From: Sulfidibacterium sp964473895
GTDB taxonomy: Bacteria; Bacteroidota; Bacteroidia; Bacteroidales; F082
DNA length: 29,248 bases
NCBI GenBank assembly: GCA_964473895.1
Contig: CAYYRE010000016.1
Location: 1 to 29,248 of the forward strand
Direction of reading: 5' to 3'
In this document: one piece after another, positions 1-7,520 of the stretch
How the letters are laid out: the number at the start of each line of letters is the position of its first letter
Numbering within the stretch: position 1 is the stretch's first letter
Notes under the pieces: model-generated
The model's input: the letters and a program-made list of their open reading frames with translations, nothing else
Databases searched by the model: none
What the model was told of the DNA's origin: nothing
Made by a program: the position numbers and the translations under genes

Positions 1-111
1 ACGGCAAAATATGTAAGTAGTAGGGTTATTCCGGGGAGAGCGTTGCTTGTATATTGGACGCTGCAAACGGGTTTATGGAGATACTTACGAACCTACGGAC
101 AAAAAAATTGA
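1..111 (+). CDS. possible 3' end of a truncated gene (signal-peptidase-like tail?)
   Basis: Frame 1 is open from the first base to a TGA at 109-111, giving 36 residues that include the stretch VIPGRALLVYW. The other two plus frames stop within the first 20 bases. A short GR-A-x-x-VYW segment near the C-terminus resembles the tail of Bacteroidota type I signal peptidases, but the match is too short to be firm. A 36-codon open stretch can also arise by chance. The window cuts off the rest of the gene. Confidence 0.3.
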   Translation, partial: TAKYVSSRVIPGRALLVYWTLQTGLWRYLRTYGQKN

Positions 112-180
112 GCCCAATGGGAAAGATTCATTGAACGGTTGTAAACGACACGGGCTTTGTTTTTTTTTGAAACAGACACA

Positions 181-206
181 AAAAAAGCCCGTTGCGAACA
201 ACGGGC
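181..206 (-). terminator. intrinsic terminator of the first cold-shock gene
   Basis: A perfect 8-bp GC-rich stem (187-194 with 199-206) closes a 4-base loop, which reads TTCG on the minus strand. On that strand the stem runs into a T tract (181-186). It lies about 35 bases past the stop of the cold-shock gene at 241-432. A second copy of one arm (150-158, acgggcttt) could pair with 184-192 as an alternative, longer hairpin. Confidence 0.85.
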
Positions 207-240
207 CGTGGTATCTATAAAGATCGGGTACTCTGAGGCA

Positions 241-432
241 CTAAACCGTTTTGACATCCACTGCGTTCAAGCCTTTTCTGCCTTCTTTGAGGCCGAATTC
301 GACTGCGTCCCCTTCACGTATTTCGTCGATTAATCCGGATACGTGTACAAAGTACTCTTCTCTGGAATCATCTTCAATAATAAATCCGAATCCTTTTGAT
401 TCGTTGAAGAATTTTACTGTTCCTTTTTTCAT
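241..432 (-). CDS. cold-shock domain protein (copy 1)
   Basis: This 63-aa single-domain cold-shock protein (CspA family, OB fold) is expected to bind single-stranded RNA/DNA and act as an RNA chaperone in the cytoplasm. RNP1 is visible as KGFGFI (residues 13-18) and RNP2 as YFVHVSG (27-33). The frame stays open to 621, but that extension would run through the neighbouring gene's terminator and past a -7 promoter box at 469-476. The ATG at 430-432 is therefore the start, and it gives the same length as the adjacent paralog. The protein matches that paralog at 52 of 63 residues, and the first 20 residues are identical. It has its own promoter and terminator, so it is probably monocistronic. Confidence 0.93.
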   Translation of the reverse strand: MKKGTVKFFNESKGFGFIIEDDSREEYFVHVSGLIDEIREGDAVEFGLKEGRKGLNAVDVKTV

Positions 433-468
433 TGTATAAAATATTGTAATATAAATAATTAATTGTGG

Positions 469-476
469 CAAAGATA
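469..476 (-). promoter_or_regulatory. -7 box (TATCTTTG) of cold-shock gene copy 1
   Basis: An exact match to the Bacteroidota -7 consensus TAnnTTTG on the minus strand, 36 bases upstream of the ATG. It leaves a short leader of roughly 30 nt. No clear TTTG -33 element is visible at the usual spacing. Confidence 0.6.
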
Positions 477-580
477 CGCTAAATTCCCGTGCGGATAACG
501 CTGGGCTCGTTTTATTTCCTGAAATGTTTTCTGTATCGTAAACGGAGGGGAGATGAAGCTTTGAAGGTAAGTCGTTTAAC

Positions 581-608
581 AAAAAAAAGCCTGTCATACG
601 ACAGGCTT
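581..608 (-). terminator. intrinsic terminator of cold-shock gene copy 2
   Basis: A 9-bp perfect stem (587-595 with 600-608) closes a 4-base loop. On the minus strand it is followed by a run of T (581-587). It begins about 30 bases past the stop of the gene at 638-829 and separates the two cold-shock genes. Confidence 0.88.
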
Positions 609-637
609 CAATTCTTAGCAAAAAGCAAATGCAAAAA

Positions 638-829
638 TTAAATTACTTTAACATCTATTGCGTTTAAACCTTTTCTGCCTTCTTTTAAATCAAATTCAAC
701 TTCGTCGCCTTCGCGGATTTTGTCCACCAATCCGGAAATGTGAACAAAGTACTCGTTTTTTGAATCTTCTTCAATGATAAATCCGAATCCTTTTGATTCG
801 TTGAAGAATTTCACTGTTCCTTTTTTCAT
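638..829 (-). CDS. cold-shock domain protein (copy 2)
   Basis: This 63-aa CspA-family nucleic-acid-binding protein shows RNP1 KGFGFI at residues 13-18 and RNP2 YFVHISG at 27-33. It is the tandem paralog of the gene at 241-432. The 11 differences are mostly conservative and lie after residue 20. The ATG at 827-829 is the only start consistent with the promoter at 861-868. It has a separate promoter and terminator, so the two copies can be regulated independently. An RNA-chaperone role follows from the family; cold induction is not shown by the sequence. Confidence 0.93.
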   Translation of the reverse strand: MKKGTVKFFNESKGFGFIIEEDSKNEYFVHISGLVDKIREGDEVEFDLKEGRKGLNAIDVKVI

Positions 830-860
830 TGTAATAAAATAATAATAAATAAATAATGGA

Positions 861-868
861 CAAAAGTA
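861..868 (-). promoter_or_regulatory. -7 box (TACTTTTG) of cold-shock gene copy 2
   Basis: An exact TAnnTTTG match on the minus strand, with a TTTG (-33-like) at 891-894 and a 22-base gap. The expected transcript start is about 25 nt before the ATG. The rest of 869-1070 is AT-rich with no convincing gene. Confidence 0.65.
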
Positions 869-1073
869 CTTCTAATTTATATGCGGAATACAAATACCCC
901 TAATTTTTTTAAAATAATTCTAAATTCAATAGGTGGTTTCTGCCATTTTGTTTGGGTAAATACACCTAAATGGCTTAAAATAAGCTAAATAATGTAAATT
1001 ATTTTGGTTTTTTTTCAGAGCGTTTTTCCGGTAAAATAAATGCAGGTAACATCGGCGGGGCGGTGGCATTTCC

Positions 1074-1081
1074 TATCTTTG
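1074..1081 (+). promoter_or_regulatory. -7 box (TATCTTTG) of purL
   Basis: An exact TAnnTTTG match on the plus strand, 24 bases before the ATG at 1106. It lies inside the longer open frame that begins at 1040, which argues against the upstream start. No clear -33 TTTG is visible. Confidence 0.6.
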
Positions 1082-1105
1082 CATGCGTTACCCAAAGTTC
1101 CTGCC

Positions 1106-4100
1106 ATGGTATATTTTTTTTCACACGACCGGCGCCATTATTTTGCCGTTCAATCCGACAGCCGGCTCACGGTGCACGACCACCGGAAGTTTAACTGGCT
1201 TTTTAACGGAGCAAAGCTTTGCCCCGCACAAAAAATAGAAGGTTTTTTCCTGGGTCCGCGAAAAGAGATGGTGACCCCGTGGAGTACCAATGCCGTTGAA
1301 ATTTCCCGGAATATGGGAATAAAGGGCGTGGTACGCATGGAAGAATTTCAACGAGTCGAAAATGCGGATACTGCTTTTGACCCGATGCTTCAGCAGTTGT
1401 ACCATGGCCTTGATGAACAGGTGTTTACTTTAAACAAAGTGCCGGAACCCATCCGGTATGTTAAAGATATTGCAGCATACAATGCGCAGGAAAGCCTGGC
1501 CCTGAGTCCCGATGAAGTGAAATATCTTGAAGAGGTCAGCCGGAAACTGAACCGACCTTTGACCGATTCTGAAGTGTACGGTTTTGCGCAGATCAATTCC
1601 GAACATTGCCGCCATAAAATTTTTAACGGCACGTTTGTTATTGATGGTAAAACCATGAAGGAGAGTCTTTTTGTTTTGATAAAAAAAACGTCTAAAGCCC
1701 ATCCGCAAAAATTGGTATCGGCTTATAAAGACAATGTGGCTTTTATTGTGGGGCCCTCCATTGAGCAGTTTGCGCCGGAAAAACAGGATGAACCCGGCTT
1801 TTTTGCTTTACGTACCATCGATTCCGTCCTTTCATTGAAAGCCGAAACACATAACTTTCCCACTACGGTAGAACCCTTTAACGGAGCGGCTACCGGTAGC
1901 GGAGGGGAGATTCGTGACCGGATGGCCGGAGGAAAAGGCAGTATTCCTTTGGCAGGGACGGCCGTTTACATGACGGCTTACCCGCGGCTCGACAGCATCA
2001 GACCCTGGGAACAGCAGATGCCCCCGCGCCCATGGCTTTATCATGCCCCGGATGAAATTCTGATCAAAGCATCGAATGGGGCCTCTGATTTTGGGAATAA
2101 ATTCGGCCAGCCGCTCATCAACGGCAGCCTTTTTACCTTTGAACACGAAGAAAACGGAAAAACTTTTGCCTACGACAAAGTGATTATGCTGGCCGGTGGA
2201 GTGGGTTTTGCCAACGCCCGCGACAGCCAAAAAGGGAAACCCGAACCGGGAGATATTATTGTTGTACTGGGAGGCGATAATTACCGTATCGGCATGGGCG
2301 GCGGTGCTGTTTCCTCTGTTGCCACCGGCGAATATGGTCAGGGAACCGAACTAAATGCCGTGCAACGGGCCAATCCCGAAATGCAAAAACGGGTGGCCAA
2401 TGCCATTCGTGCCATGGTCGAAGCCGAAGAGAATCCCATTGTTTCCATTCACGACCACGGCGCCGGCGGTCATTTGAACAGCCTTTCGGAACTGGTGGAA
2501 GAAACCGGCGCCGTGATTAACATCGGAAAACTGCCACTGGGTGATCCTACCTTGTCGTTTAAAGAAATCCTTGGGAACGAATCACAAGAGCGTATGGGAC
2601 TGGTTATCGCCGAAAAAGATTTGTCTTTGCTCGAAAAAATAGCGCACCGCGAAAGAGCACCGTTTTACAAAGTGGGGAAGGTGACTTCCGATCACCGGTT
2701 GGTGGTGGAGGATGAAAACGACCAAGTCTGTCCGGTGGATTTGCAGATGGAGTATCTTTTTGGGAAACCGCCCCGCACCGTTTTGCATGATCACCGGCAG
2801 CCGGTGGGTTATACTGCGGTAACCTATGATGTGGCTTTATTTGAAGAATATTTGATGCATGTTTTGATGCTCGAGGGCGTGGCCTCAAAAGATTGGCTGA
2901 CCAATAAAGTGGACCGTTCGGTTACCGGGAAAGTAGCCCTGCAGCAATGTGCGGGACCATTACAACTTCCGTTGAACAATTTGGGGGTCATGGCACTCGA
3001 TTATAAAGGGAAAAAGGGAGTTGCCACCGCCCTTGGACATGCCCCCGCTGCGGCATTGGTTGACCCGGCTGCCGGCTCCCGGCTTTCCATTACCGAAGCT
3101 TTAACCAATTTGGTTTGGACACCCATCGAAGAGGGCTTGTCCGGGGTGGCCTTGAGTGCCAACTGGATGTGGCCGGCGCGAAATGCCGGTGAAAATGCCC
3201 GGCTTTACGATGCCGTTGCGGCCGTGAGTGATTTTGCCATTGCTTTGGGAATCCCCGTGCCCACGGGAAAAGATTCCCTGTCGATGACCCAGAAATATCC
3301 ACAGGGAAAAGTGGTTTATGCCCCCGGGACGGTCATTATCACAGCGGCTGGCCCGGTGACCGATGTACGTAAAACCTTGCAGCCGGTACTTTTTCCCGAA
3401 ACAGGAGCCAAAATTTATTATGTCGATTTTTCCTTGTCGGATTTCCATTTGGGCGGAAGCAGCTTGGCGCAAACGTTGAGCCGTATCGGACAAAAAGTTC
3501 CGGACGTGCGGGATGCCGCTTATCTTAAAAAGGTATTCAATACCCTGCAGGAACTGATTGTATCCGAAAAACTGCTTGCAGGTCACGATGTTTCGGCCGG
3601 CGGGCTGATTACCACTTTGCTGGAAATGAATTTTGCCAATACCGAAATGGGAATGGATATCTGCACGGATGCTTTTCCCGAAAAGGACTTTATCCGTTTG
3701 ATGTTCAGTGAAAAACCGGCCGTAGTGATTGAGGTGTCTGCCGGAGAAGCCGCTTTTGTGGAGCAAGCTCTTCAAAAATCGGAGGTGGTGTATTATCCTC
3801 TTGGCGAGGTGATGAAAACCCATGAATTGCATATTCGACATGAGCAAAAGGATTTTCGGCTGGATATTCCCCGTTACCGGGATATCTGGTATGAAACTTC
3901 CCATCTGTTTGAGCAAAAGCAATCAACCCCTGCGGCGGCTCATGCCCGTTTGAAAAATTACAAAAGACAGGATCTGCAATTTCATTTCCGTCGCTATTTT
4001 TCGGGTAAAATAGAAACGGTGGTGGGAAAATACGACCGGCAGAAGGCACCGGTGGCGGCCATTATTCGTGAAAAAGGGATCAACGGTGACCGCGAAATGG

Positions 4101-4801
4101 CGTACGCCCTTTATTTGGCCGGTTTTCGTGTAAAAGATGTTCATATGACCGATTTGATCAGCGGAAGAGAGGATTTGAAAGAGGTCGGTATGGTGGTTTT
4201 TACAGGAGGTTTTTCCAATTCGGATGTGCTGGGATCCGCCAAAGGATGGGCCGGGGCTTTTTTGTATAACGAAAAAGCCAAACAGGCACTCGAGGATTTT
4301 TATGAGCGGAACGATACGCTGAGTCTTGGGGTGTGCAACGGTTGCCAATTGATGATGGAATTGGGGTTGGTTTATCCCGAGCATCCCGAAAAGCCCAAAA
4401 TGCTTCGCAACGATTCCGGAAAGTTTGAATCGGGATTTGTGAACGTGAATATCCACGAAAACAATTCGGTCATGCTCAAGAGTCTGGCCGGACAACGTCT
4501 CGGCGTGTGGATCGCCCATGGCGAAGGGAAATTCGACTTTCCCTATTTTCGTGATAAATACTGTATTTCCGTTTCATACAGTTATGAACAATATCCCGGT
4601 AATCCCAATGGTTCCGATTGGGGGGCTGCTGCCGTTTGCTCGAATAACGGCCGCCATTTGGCCATGATGCCCCATCTGGAGCGGTCAGTTTTCCCGTGGC
4701 AATGGCCCTTTTATCCGGCAGAGCGCCGCCGTGAAGAAGTTTCCCCCTGGCTTGAAGCCTTTGTAAATGCCCGTAAATGGCTTGAAATACACGCTGGCTA
4801 A
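1106..4801 (+). CDS. purL: phosphoribosylformylglycinamidine synthase, large fused form
   Basis: PurL converts FGAR, glutamine and ATP to FGAM in the fourth step of de novo purine synthesis, in the cytoplasm. The 1231-aa protein has the one-piece architecture also found in enterobacteria: an N-terminal PurS-like part, two FGAM-synthetase halves, and a C-terminal class I glutaminase. The ATP/substrate region shows KAETHNFPTTVEPFNGAATG. The glutaminase nucleophile is Cys1077 in GVCNGCQ, and the His/Glu partners are His1190 and Glu1192 in PHLER. The frame is open from 1040, but the -7 box at 1074-1081 lies inside that extension. Family proteins begin with the MVYFF-like strand, so ATG 1106 was chosen. 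The gene is monocistronic, with a terminator-like structure after it. Confidence 0.97.
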   Translation: MVYFFSHDRRHYFAVQSDSRLTVHDHRKFNWLFNGAKLCPAQKIEGFFLGPRKEMVTPWSTNAVEISRNMGIKGVVRMEEFQRVENADTAFDPMLQQLYHGLDEQVFTLNKVPEPIRYVKDIAAYNAQESLALSPDEVKYLEEVSRKLNRPLTDSEVYGFAQINSEHCRHKIFNGTFVIDGKTMKESLFVLIKKTSKAHPQKLVSAYKDNVAFIVGPSIEQFAPEKQDEPGFFALRTIDSVLSLKAETHNFPTTVEPFNGAATGSGGEIRDRMAGGKGSIPLAGTAVYMTAYPRLDSIRPWEQQMPPRPWLYHAPDEILIKASNGASDFGNKFGQPLINGSLFTFEHEENGKTFAYDKVIMLAGGVGFANARDSQKGKPEPGDIIVVLGGDNYRIGMGGGAVSSVATGEYGQGTELNAVQRANPEMQKRVANAIRAMVEAEENPIVSIHDHGAGGHLNSLSELVEETGAVINIGKLPLGDPTLSFKEILGNESQERMGLVIAEKDLSLLEKIAHRERAPFYKVGKVTSDHRLVVEDENDQVCPVDLQMEYLFGKPPRTVLHDHRQPVGYTAVTYDVALFEEYLMHVLMLEGVASKDWLTNKVDRSVTGKVALQQCAGPLQLPLNNLGVMALDYKGKKGVATALGHAPAAALVDPAAGSRLSITEALTNLVWTPIEEGLSGVALSANWMWPARNAGENARLYDAVAAVSDFAIALGIPVPTGKDSLSMTQKYPQGKVVYAPGTVIITAAGPVTDVRKTLQPVLFPETGAKIYYVDFSLSDFHLGGSSLAQTLSRIGQKVPDVRDAAYLKKVFNTLQELIVSEKLLAGHDVSAGGLITTLLEMNFANTEMGMDICTDAFPEKDFIRLMFSEKPAVVIEVSAGEAAFVEQALQKSEVVYYPLGEVMKTHELHIRHEQKDFRLDIPRYRDIWYETSHLFEQKQSTPAAAHARLKNYKRQDLQFHFRRYFSGKIETVVGKYDRQKAPVAAIIREKGINGDREMAYALYLAGFRVKDVHMTDLISGREDLKEVGMVVFTGGFSNSDVLGSAKGWAGAFLYNEKAKQALEDFYERNDTLSLGVCNGCQLMMELGLVYPEHPEKPKMLRNDSGKFESGFVNVNIHENNSVMLKSLAGQRLGVWIAHGEGKFDFPYFRDKYCISVSYSYEQYPGNPNGSDWGAAAVCSNNGRHLAMMPHLERSVFPWQWPFYPAERRREEVSPWLEAFVNARKWLEIHAG

Positions 4802-4875
4802 AAATATTTTTCTGTCGTTCCGTATTCCGAATAAAAAACATAATATACTGAATAACAGTAAAGTATACTGTTATT

Positions 4876-4921
4876 AAATAGCTTAAAGATTTTAAAAATC
4901 TTAACAGGATGCTATTTTTTT
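4876..4921 (+). terminator. probable purL terminator
   Basis: AATAGC (about 4877-4882) pairs with GCTATT just before a run of T (4912-4921). Inside this lies a second small stem, AAGATTT with AAATCTT. A separate perfect 10-bp hairpin (4851-4860 with 4866-4875) precedes it but has no T tract. The composite structure lies between purL and the next gene. The low GC content of the stems makes the call moderate. Confidence 0.5.
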
Positions 4922-4999
4922 GTTTGAAACTTGTTTTTTTTGGTTGAATATTTTATATATTAGCGTCAAATAACGTTAACAAATTAAATGATTTATCCT

Positions 5000-6679
5000 A
5001 TGAAAAAATTTACTGTTTCTGTATTTAGTTTATTGTTGGTTGTAAATCTTGCTTTTGCAGGAGGGTTGGTTACCAATACCAACCAAAGTGCAGCCTGGTC
5101 GCGTATGTTGGTACGTGATGCTTCCACCAGTATTGATGCTGTGTACTATAACCCTGCCGGATTAACCAAACTGGATGATGGGTTATATATTTCGTTCAGT
5201 AATCAGTCCATTTACCAGGATCAGACAATAACCAACAGTTTTCCCTATCTGAACAACAAAACTTTTACCGGGACTGTGAAAGCCCCCATTTTCCCGAGTT
5301 TGTATGTTGCTTACAAAACAAACCGTTGGGCTTTTTCACTTGGGTTTAACATTATCGGAGGTGGCGGTAGTGCCGATTTTACCAAAGGGATTCCAACGGC
5401 TGAAGTTCCGATCTCGTCATTGGTGGGTGTTTTCGGACAACTGGGTGTTACGGGTTATTCCGTTGATATGGCCGTGAAAGGAACTTCCATTTATTATGGT
5501 CTGCAGTTAGGGGCCAGTTATGAAATCTCCCAGCATGTTTCGGTTTATGCCGGTGTACGTTATGTGATGGCCAAAAATTCTTATACGGGTCATATCCGGG
5601 ATATCAAACTGAAAACGGCCAGCGGAGAAGTTCCTGCTCCTACCTTTATGAACGGCGTGGGCGATCAGTTGTCAGCCGGTTCGGCCCAGGCAGAAGCAGG
5701 ATCCCAACTGTATAAAGCAGCCGGTGATGGTGTACAGCCTTTGTTGGATAACGGATTGGGCGGGGCTACCATTTCGCAGGCCCTGGCAGCCGGTGCCATT
5801 ACCCAGGATCAGGCCAACCAACTGACCGGAGCTTTGCTTCAACTGGGTCTTACCCAGCAACAGGTAGATGCCATGAACTTTACCCAGATTCAGGCTACCT
5901 ATTACGGTGCTTCCACAAAGTTTGCCACTATGGCCGAAGAATATGCCAAACAAGCAGCACAAATGTATGCCGGTGCCAAACTTATGGGCGACCAGGACAT
6001 CGATGTGAGCCAGTCGGGAAGCGGTTTTACCCCTATTATCGGTGTAAACCTCTCTTTTATGGATGATAATCTGAATTTTGGTATTAAATACGAATTCAAA
6101 ACCAAAATGACCCTCACCAATTCAACCCCTGCCGGAAAAGGTTTTGTCATAGGTATGAATCCTGACGGAACTCCTATTGAAATGTTTCCTGATGGCGGGA
6201 AACAAAATGCCGATATGCCGGCCATGCTTTCTGTGGGTGCCCGCATTAACCTGAGCAAAGTGGTTTCGTTGCAGGGTGGTTTCCATACCTATTGGGACAG
6301 CAAAACAGGCTGGAAAAATGTGGATCAGAACATCAATAAAAATTTCCAGGAATATGCCTTGGGTGCCGAATTCCATGTTAGCAAAAATTTCCTGCTGAGC
6401 TGTGGTTACCTTTATGCCCAAACAGGGGTGAACCCATCGTATCAAAGTGATTTCAGCTACAGCCTGACCACCAATACGGTAGGTGCCGGTGGTGCATGGA
6501 ATTTAAATGATGCCCTTACTTTACAGTTTGGCGGTTACATCGTTTCCTATCAGAGCCAAACGGTTCCCGGAACGGCTGATGTCGGTGGAACGGCTATGGG
6601 ATACAATACCAAATATGAAAAGAGCACTTGGGCACTTTCTGTCGGATTGGATTATAAAATCGGTAAAAAGAAAAAATAA
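5000..6679 (+). CDS. FadL/OmpP1-family outer-membrane transport protein
   Basis: This 559-aa protein is predicted to be an outer-membrane beta-barrel of the FadL/OmpP1/TodX family, which passes hydrophobic compounds such as fatty acids. It has a signal peptide (MKKFTVSVFSLLLV... ending near AFA). The mature N-terminus carries the family's NPAGL signature (VYYNPAGLTKL), the part that forms the plug in FadL. Many alternating-hydrophobicity strands follow. About residues 205-333 form an Ala/Gln-rich, apparently helical insert that splits the barrel. An in-frame ATG at 4988 would add four residues; the MKK start at 5000 gives a normal signal peptide. The substrate is not shown. No gene around it fixes the role, although an acyl-CoA ligase lies elsewhere in the window. 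Confidence 0.88.
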   Translation: MKKFTVSVFSLLLVVNLAFAGGLVTNTNQSAAWSRMLVRDASTSIDAVYYNPAGLTKLDDGLYISFSNQSIYQDQTITNSFPYLNNKTFTGTVKAPIFPSLYVAYKTNRWAFSLGFNIIGGGGSADFTKGIPTAEVPISSLVGVFGQLGVTGYSVDMAVKGTSIYYGLQLGASYEISQHVSVYAGVRYVMAKNSYTGHIRDIKLKTASGEVPAPTFMNGVGDQLSAGSAQAEAGSQLYKAAGDGVQPLLDNGLGGATISQALAAGAITQDQANQLTGALLQLGLTQQQVDAMNFTQIQATYYGASTKFATMAEEYAKQAAQMYAGAKLMGDQDIDVSQSGSGFTPIIGVNLSFMDDNLNFGIKYEFKTKMTLTNSTPAGKGFVIGMNPDGTPIEMFPDGGKQNADMPAMLSVGARINLSKVVSLQGGFHTYWDSKTGWKNVDQNINKNFQEYALGAEFHVSKNFLLSCGYLYAQTGVNPSYQSDFSYSLTTNTVGAGGAWNLNDALTLQFGGYIVSYQSQTVPGTADVGGTAMGYNTKYEKSTWALSVGLDYKIGKKKK

Positions 6680-6700
6680 ACAAAAATACACTCCTTAAAC

Positions 6701-6736
6701 AAAAAGCCACGGAGCACAGGTTTCGTGGCTTTTTTT
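6701..6736 (+). terminator. intrinsic terminator after the FadL-like gene
   Basis: An 11-bp stem (6701-6711 with 6724-6734) closes a 12-base loop and ends in a run of T. The A-tract before and T-tract after make it usable on both strands. It lies 22 bases past the stop and before the next start, so the downstream gene needs its own promoter or read-through. Confidence 0.88.
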
Positions 6737-6760
6737 CTGAACCATTTTTTAAAATTTAAA

Positions 6761-7453
6761 ATGAAAAAGATATTTGTACTCTTCTTTCCGGCCTTTTTGA
6801 TTTTTTTTGCTGTTGCGGCAAAAGCCCAAACCATTAAAGTGCCCAATTTTGCCGTATCCACCCATCCCTTTCTGGTGAACCAGGTGACCTTTTCCGAAAA
6901 AGCTTTTATCATTGAGCTGACCATCGAAAACCAGTCACCCAACGGCTATTTTTGTGCCAGTAAGCACATTTACCTGCAAAATCTTCAAAGCCGGAAAAAA
7001 CGGTATTTGACCCATTCGGAAGGGATTCCCGTTTGCCCGGATGTGTATCATTTTAAATGGCAAGGCGAGAAACTGACTTTTAAACTCTATTTTCCCCGGC
7101 TGGATACCAATGTCCGTTATGTGGATGTTATTGAGCAGTGCCATGACCACTGTTTTTCTATTTTCGGGCTCATCCTCGATCGTGCCATGAATCGTGCCAT
7201 TAACGATGGCTACAATGCCTTTGACCATGGCGATTTGGAAAAAGCTTATGCCGATTTTAAGGCGGCCATAGAAAGAAATCCGGCTTATCCCTACGGCTTT
7301 CTATATGCCAATATCATCAAAGTTTTAATGGCCCAAAACAAGACAGCAGAAGCCAGAAAATGGTACGATAAGCTGCTTCAAAGTACGCTGCTGGACAGAG
7401 ATTCTATTTTGAAACAGATAGCCAAAGAAAAATATTTTGAACAGCTTAAATAA
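6761..7453 (+). CDS. exported protein with C-terminal TPR-like repeats, function unknown
   Basis: I do not recognise a named family. The 230-aa product has a clear signal peptide (residues 1-22, AKA before Gln23). Next is an approximately 110-residue beta-rich domain with cysteines at 65, 92, 127 and 131, the last two in CHDHC. About residues 150-215 then look like one or two TPR helices (A-Y-A-D-F-K-A-A-I-E-R-NP pattern). No lipobox is present, so it is probably periplasmic. The frame extends upstream to 6725, but that part lies in the preceding terminator; the MKK start at 6761 fits the signal peptide. It precedes a TonB-dependent receptor that has its own promoter, so a functional link is only possible. 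Confidence 0.8.
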   Translation: MKKIFVLFFPAFLIFFAVAAKAQTIKVPNFAVSTHPFLVNQVTFSEKAFIIELTIENQSPNGYFCASKHIYLQNLQSRKKRYLTHSEGIPVCPDVYHFKWQGEKLTFKLYFPRLDTNVRYVDVIEQCHDHCFSIFGLILDRAMNRAINDGYNAFDHGDLEKAYADFKAAIERNPAYPYGFLYANIIKVLMAQNKTAEARKWYDKLLQSTLLDRDSILKQIAKEKYFEQLK

Positions 7454-7490
7454 GTACTGAAAATTCCTTTTACAGGATGGTTGCTTTTTT

Positions 7491-7498
7491 TACTTTTG
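7491..7498 (+). promoter_or_regulatory. -7 box (TACTTTTG) of the BtuB-like receptor gene
   Basis: An exact TAnnTTTG match, 22 bases before the ATG at 7521, in the 67-base gap after the TPR gene. It implies separate transcription of the receptor. Confidence 0.6.
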
Positions 7499-7520
7499 CC
7501 GCTTTCTAAGCGAAAAAAGC

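Noticed and set aside
241..621. 126-aa version of the first cold-shock protein
   Set aside because: The extra 63 residues would be read from the neighbour's terminator and from the gene's own promoter; they do not resemble a domain.
1040..1105. Upstream start for purL, 22 codons longer
   Set aside because: The segment contains the -7 box at 1074-1081, and PurL homologs begin at the MVYFF-like strand.
3101..3922. 273-aa minus-strand open frame inside purL
   Set aside because: It is a shadow of the purL coding frame, with no recognisable domain and no promoter.
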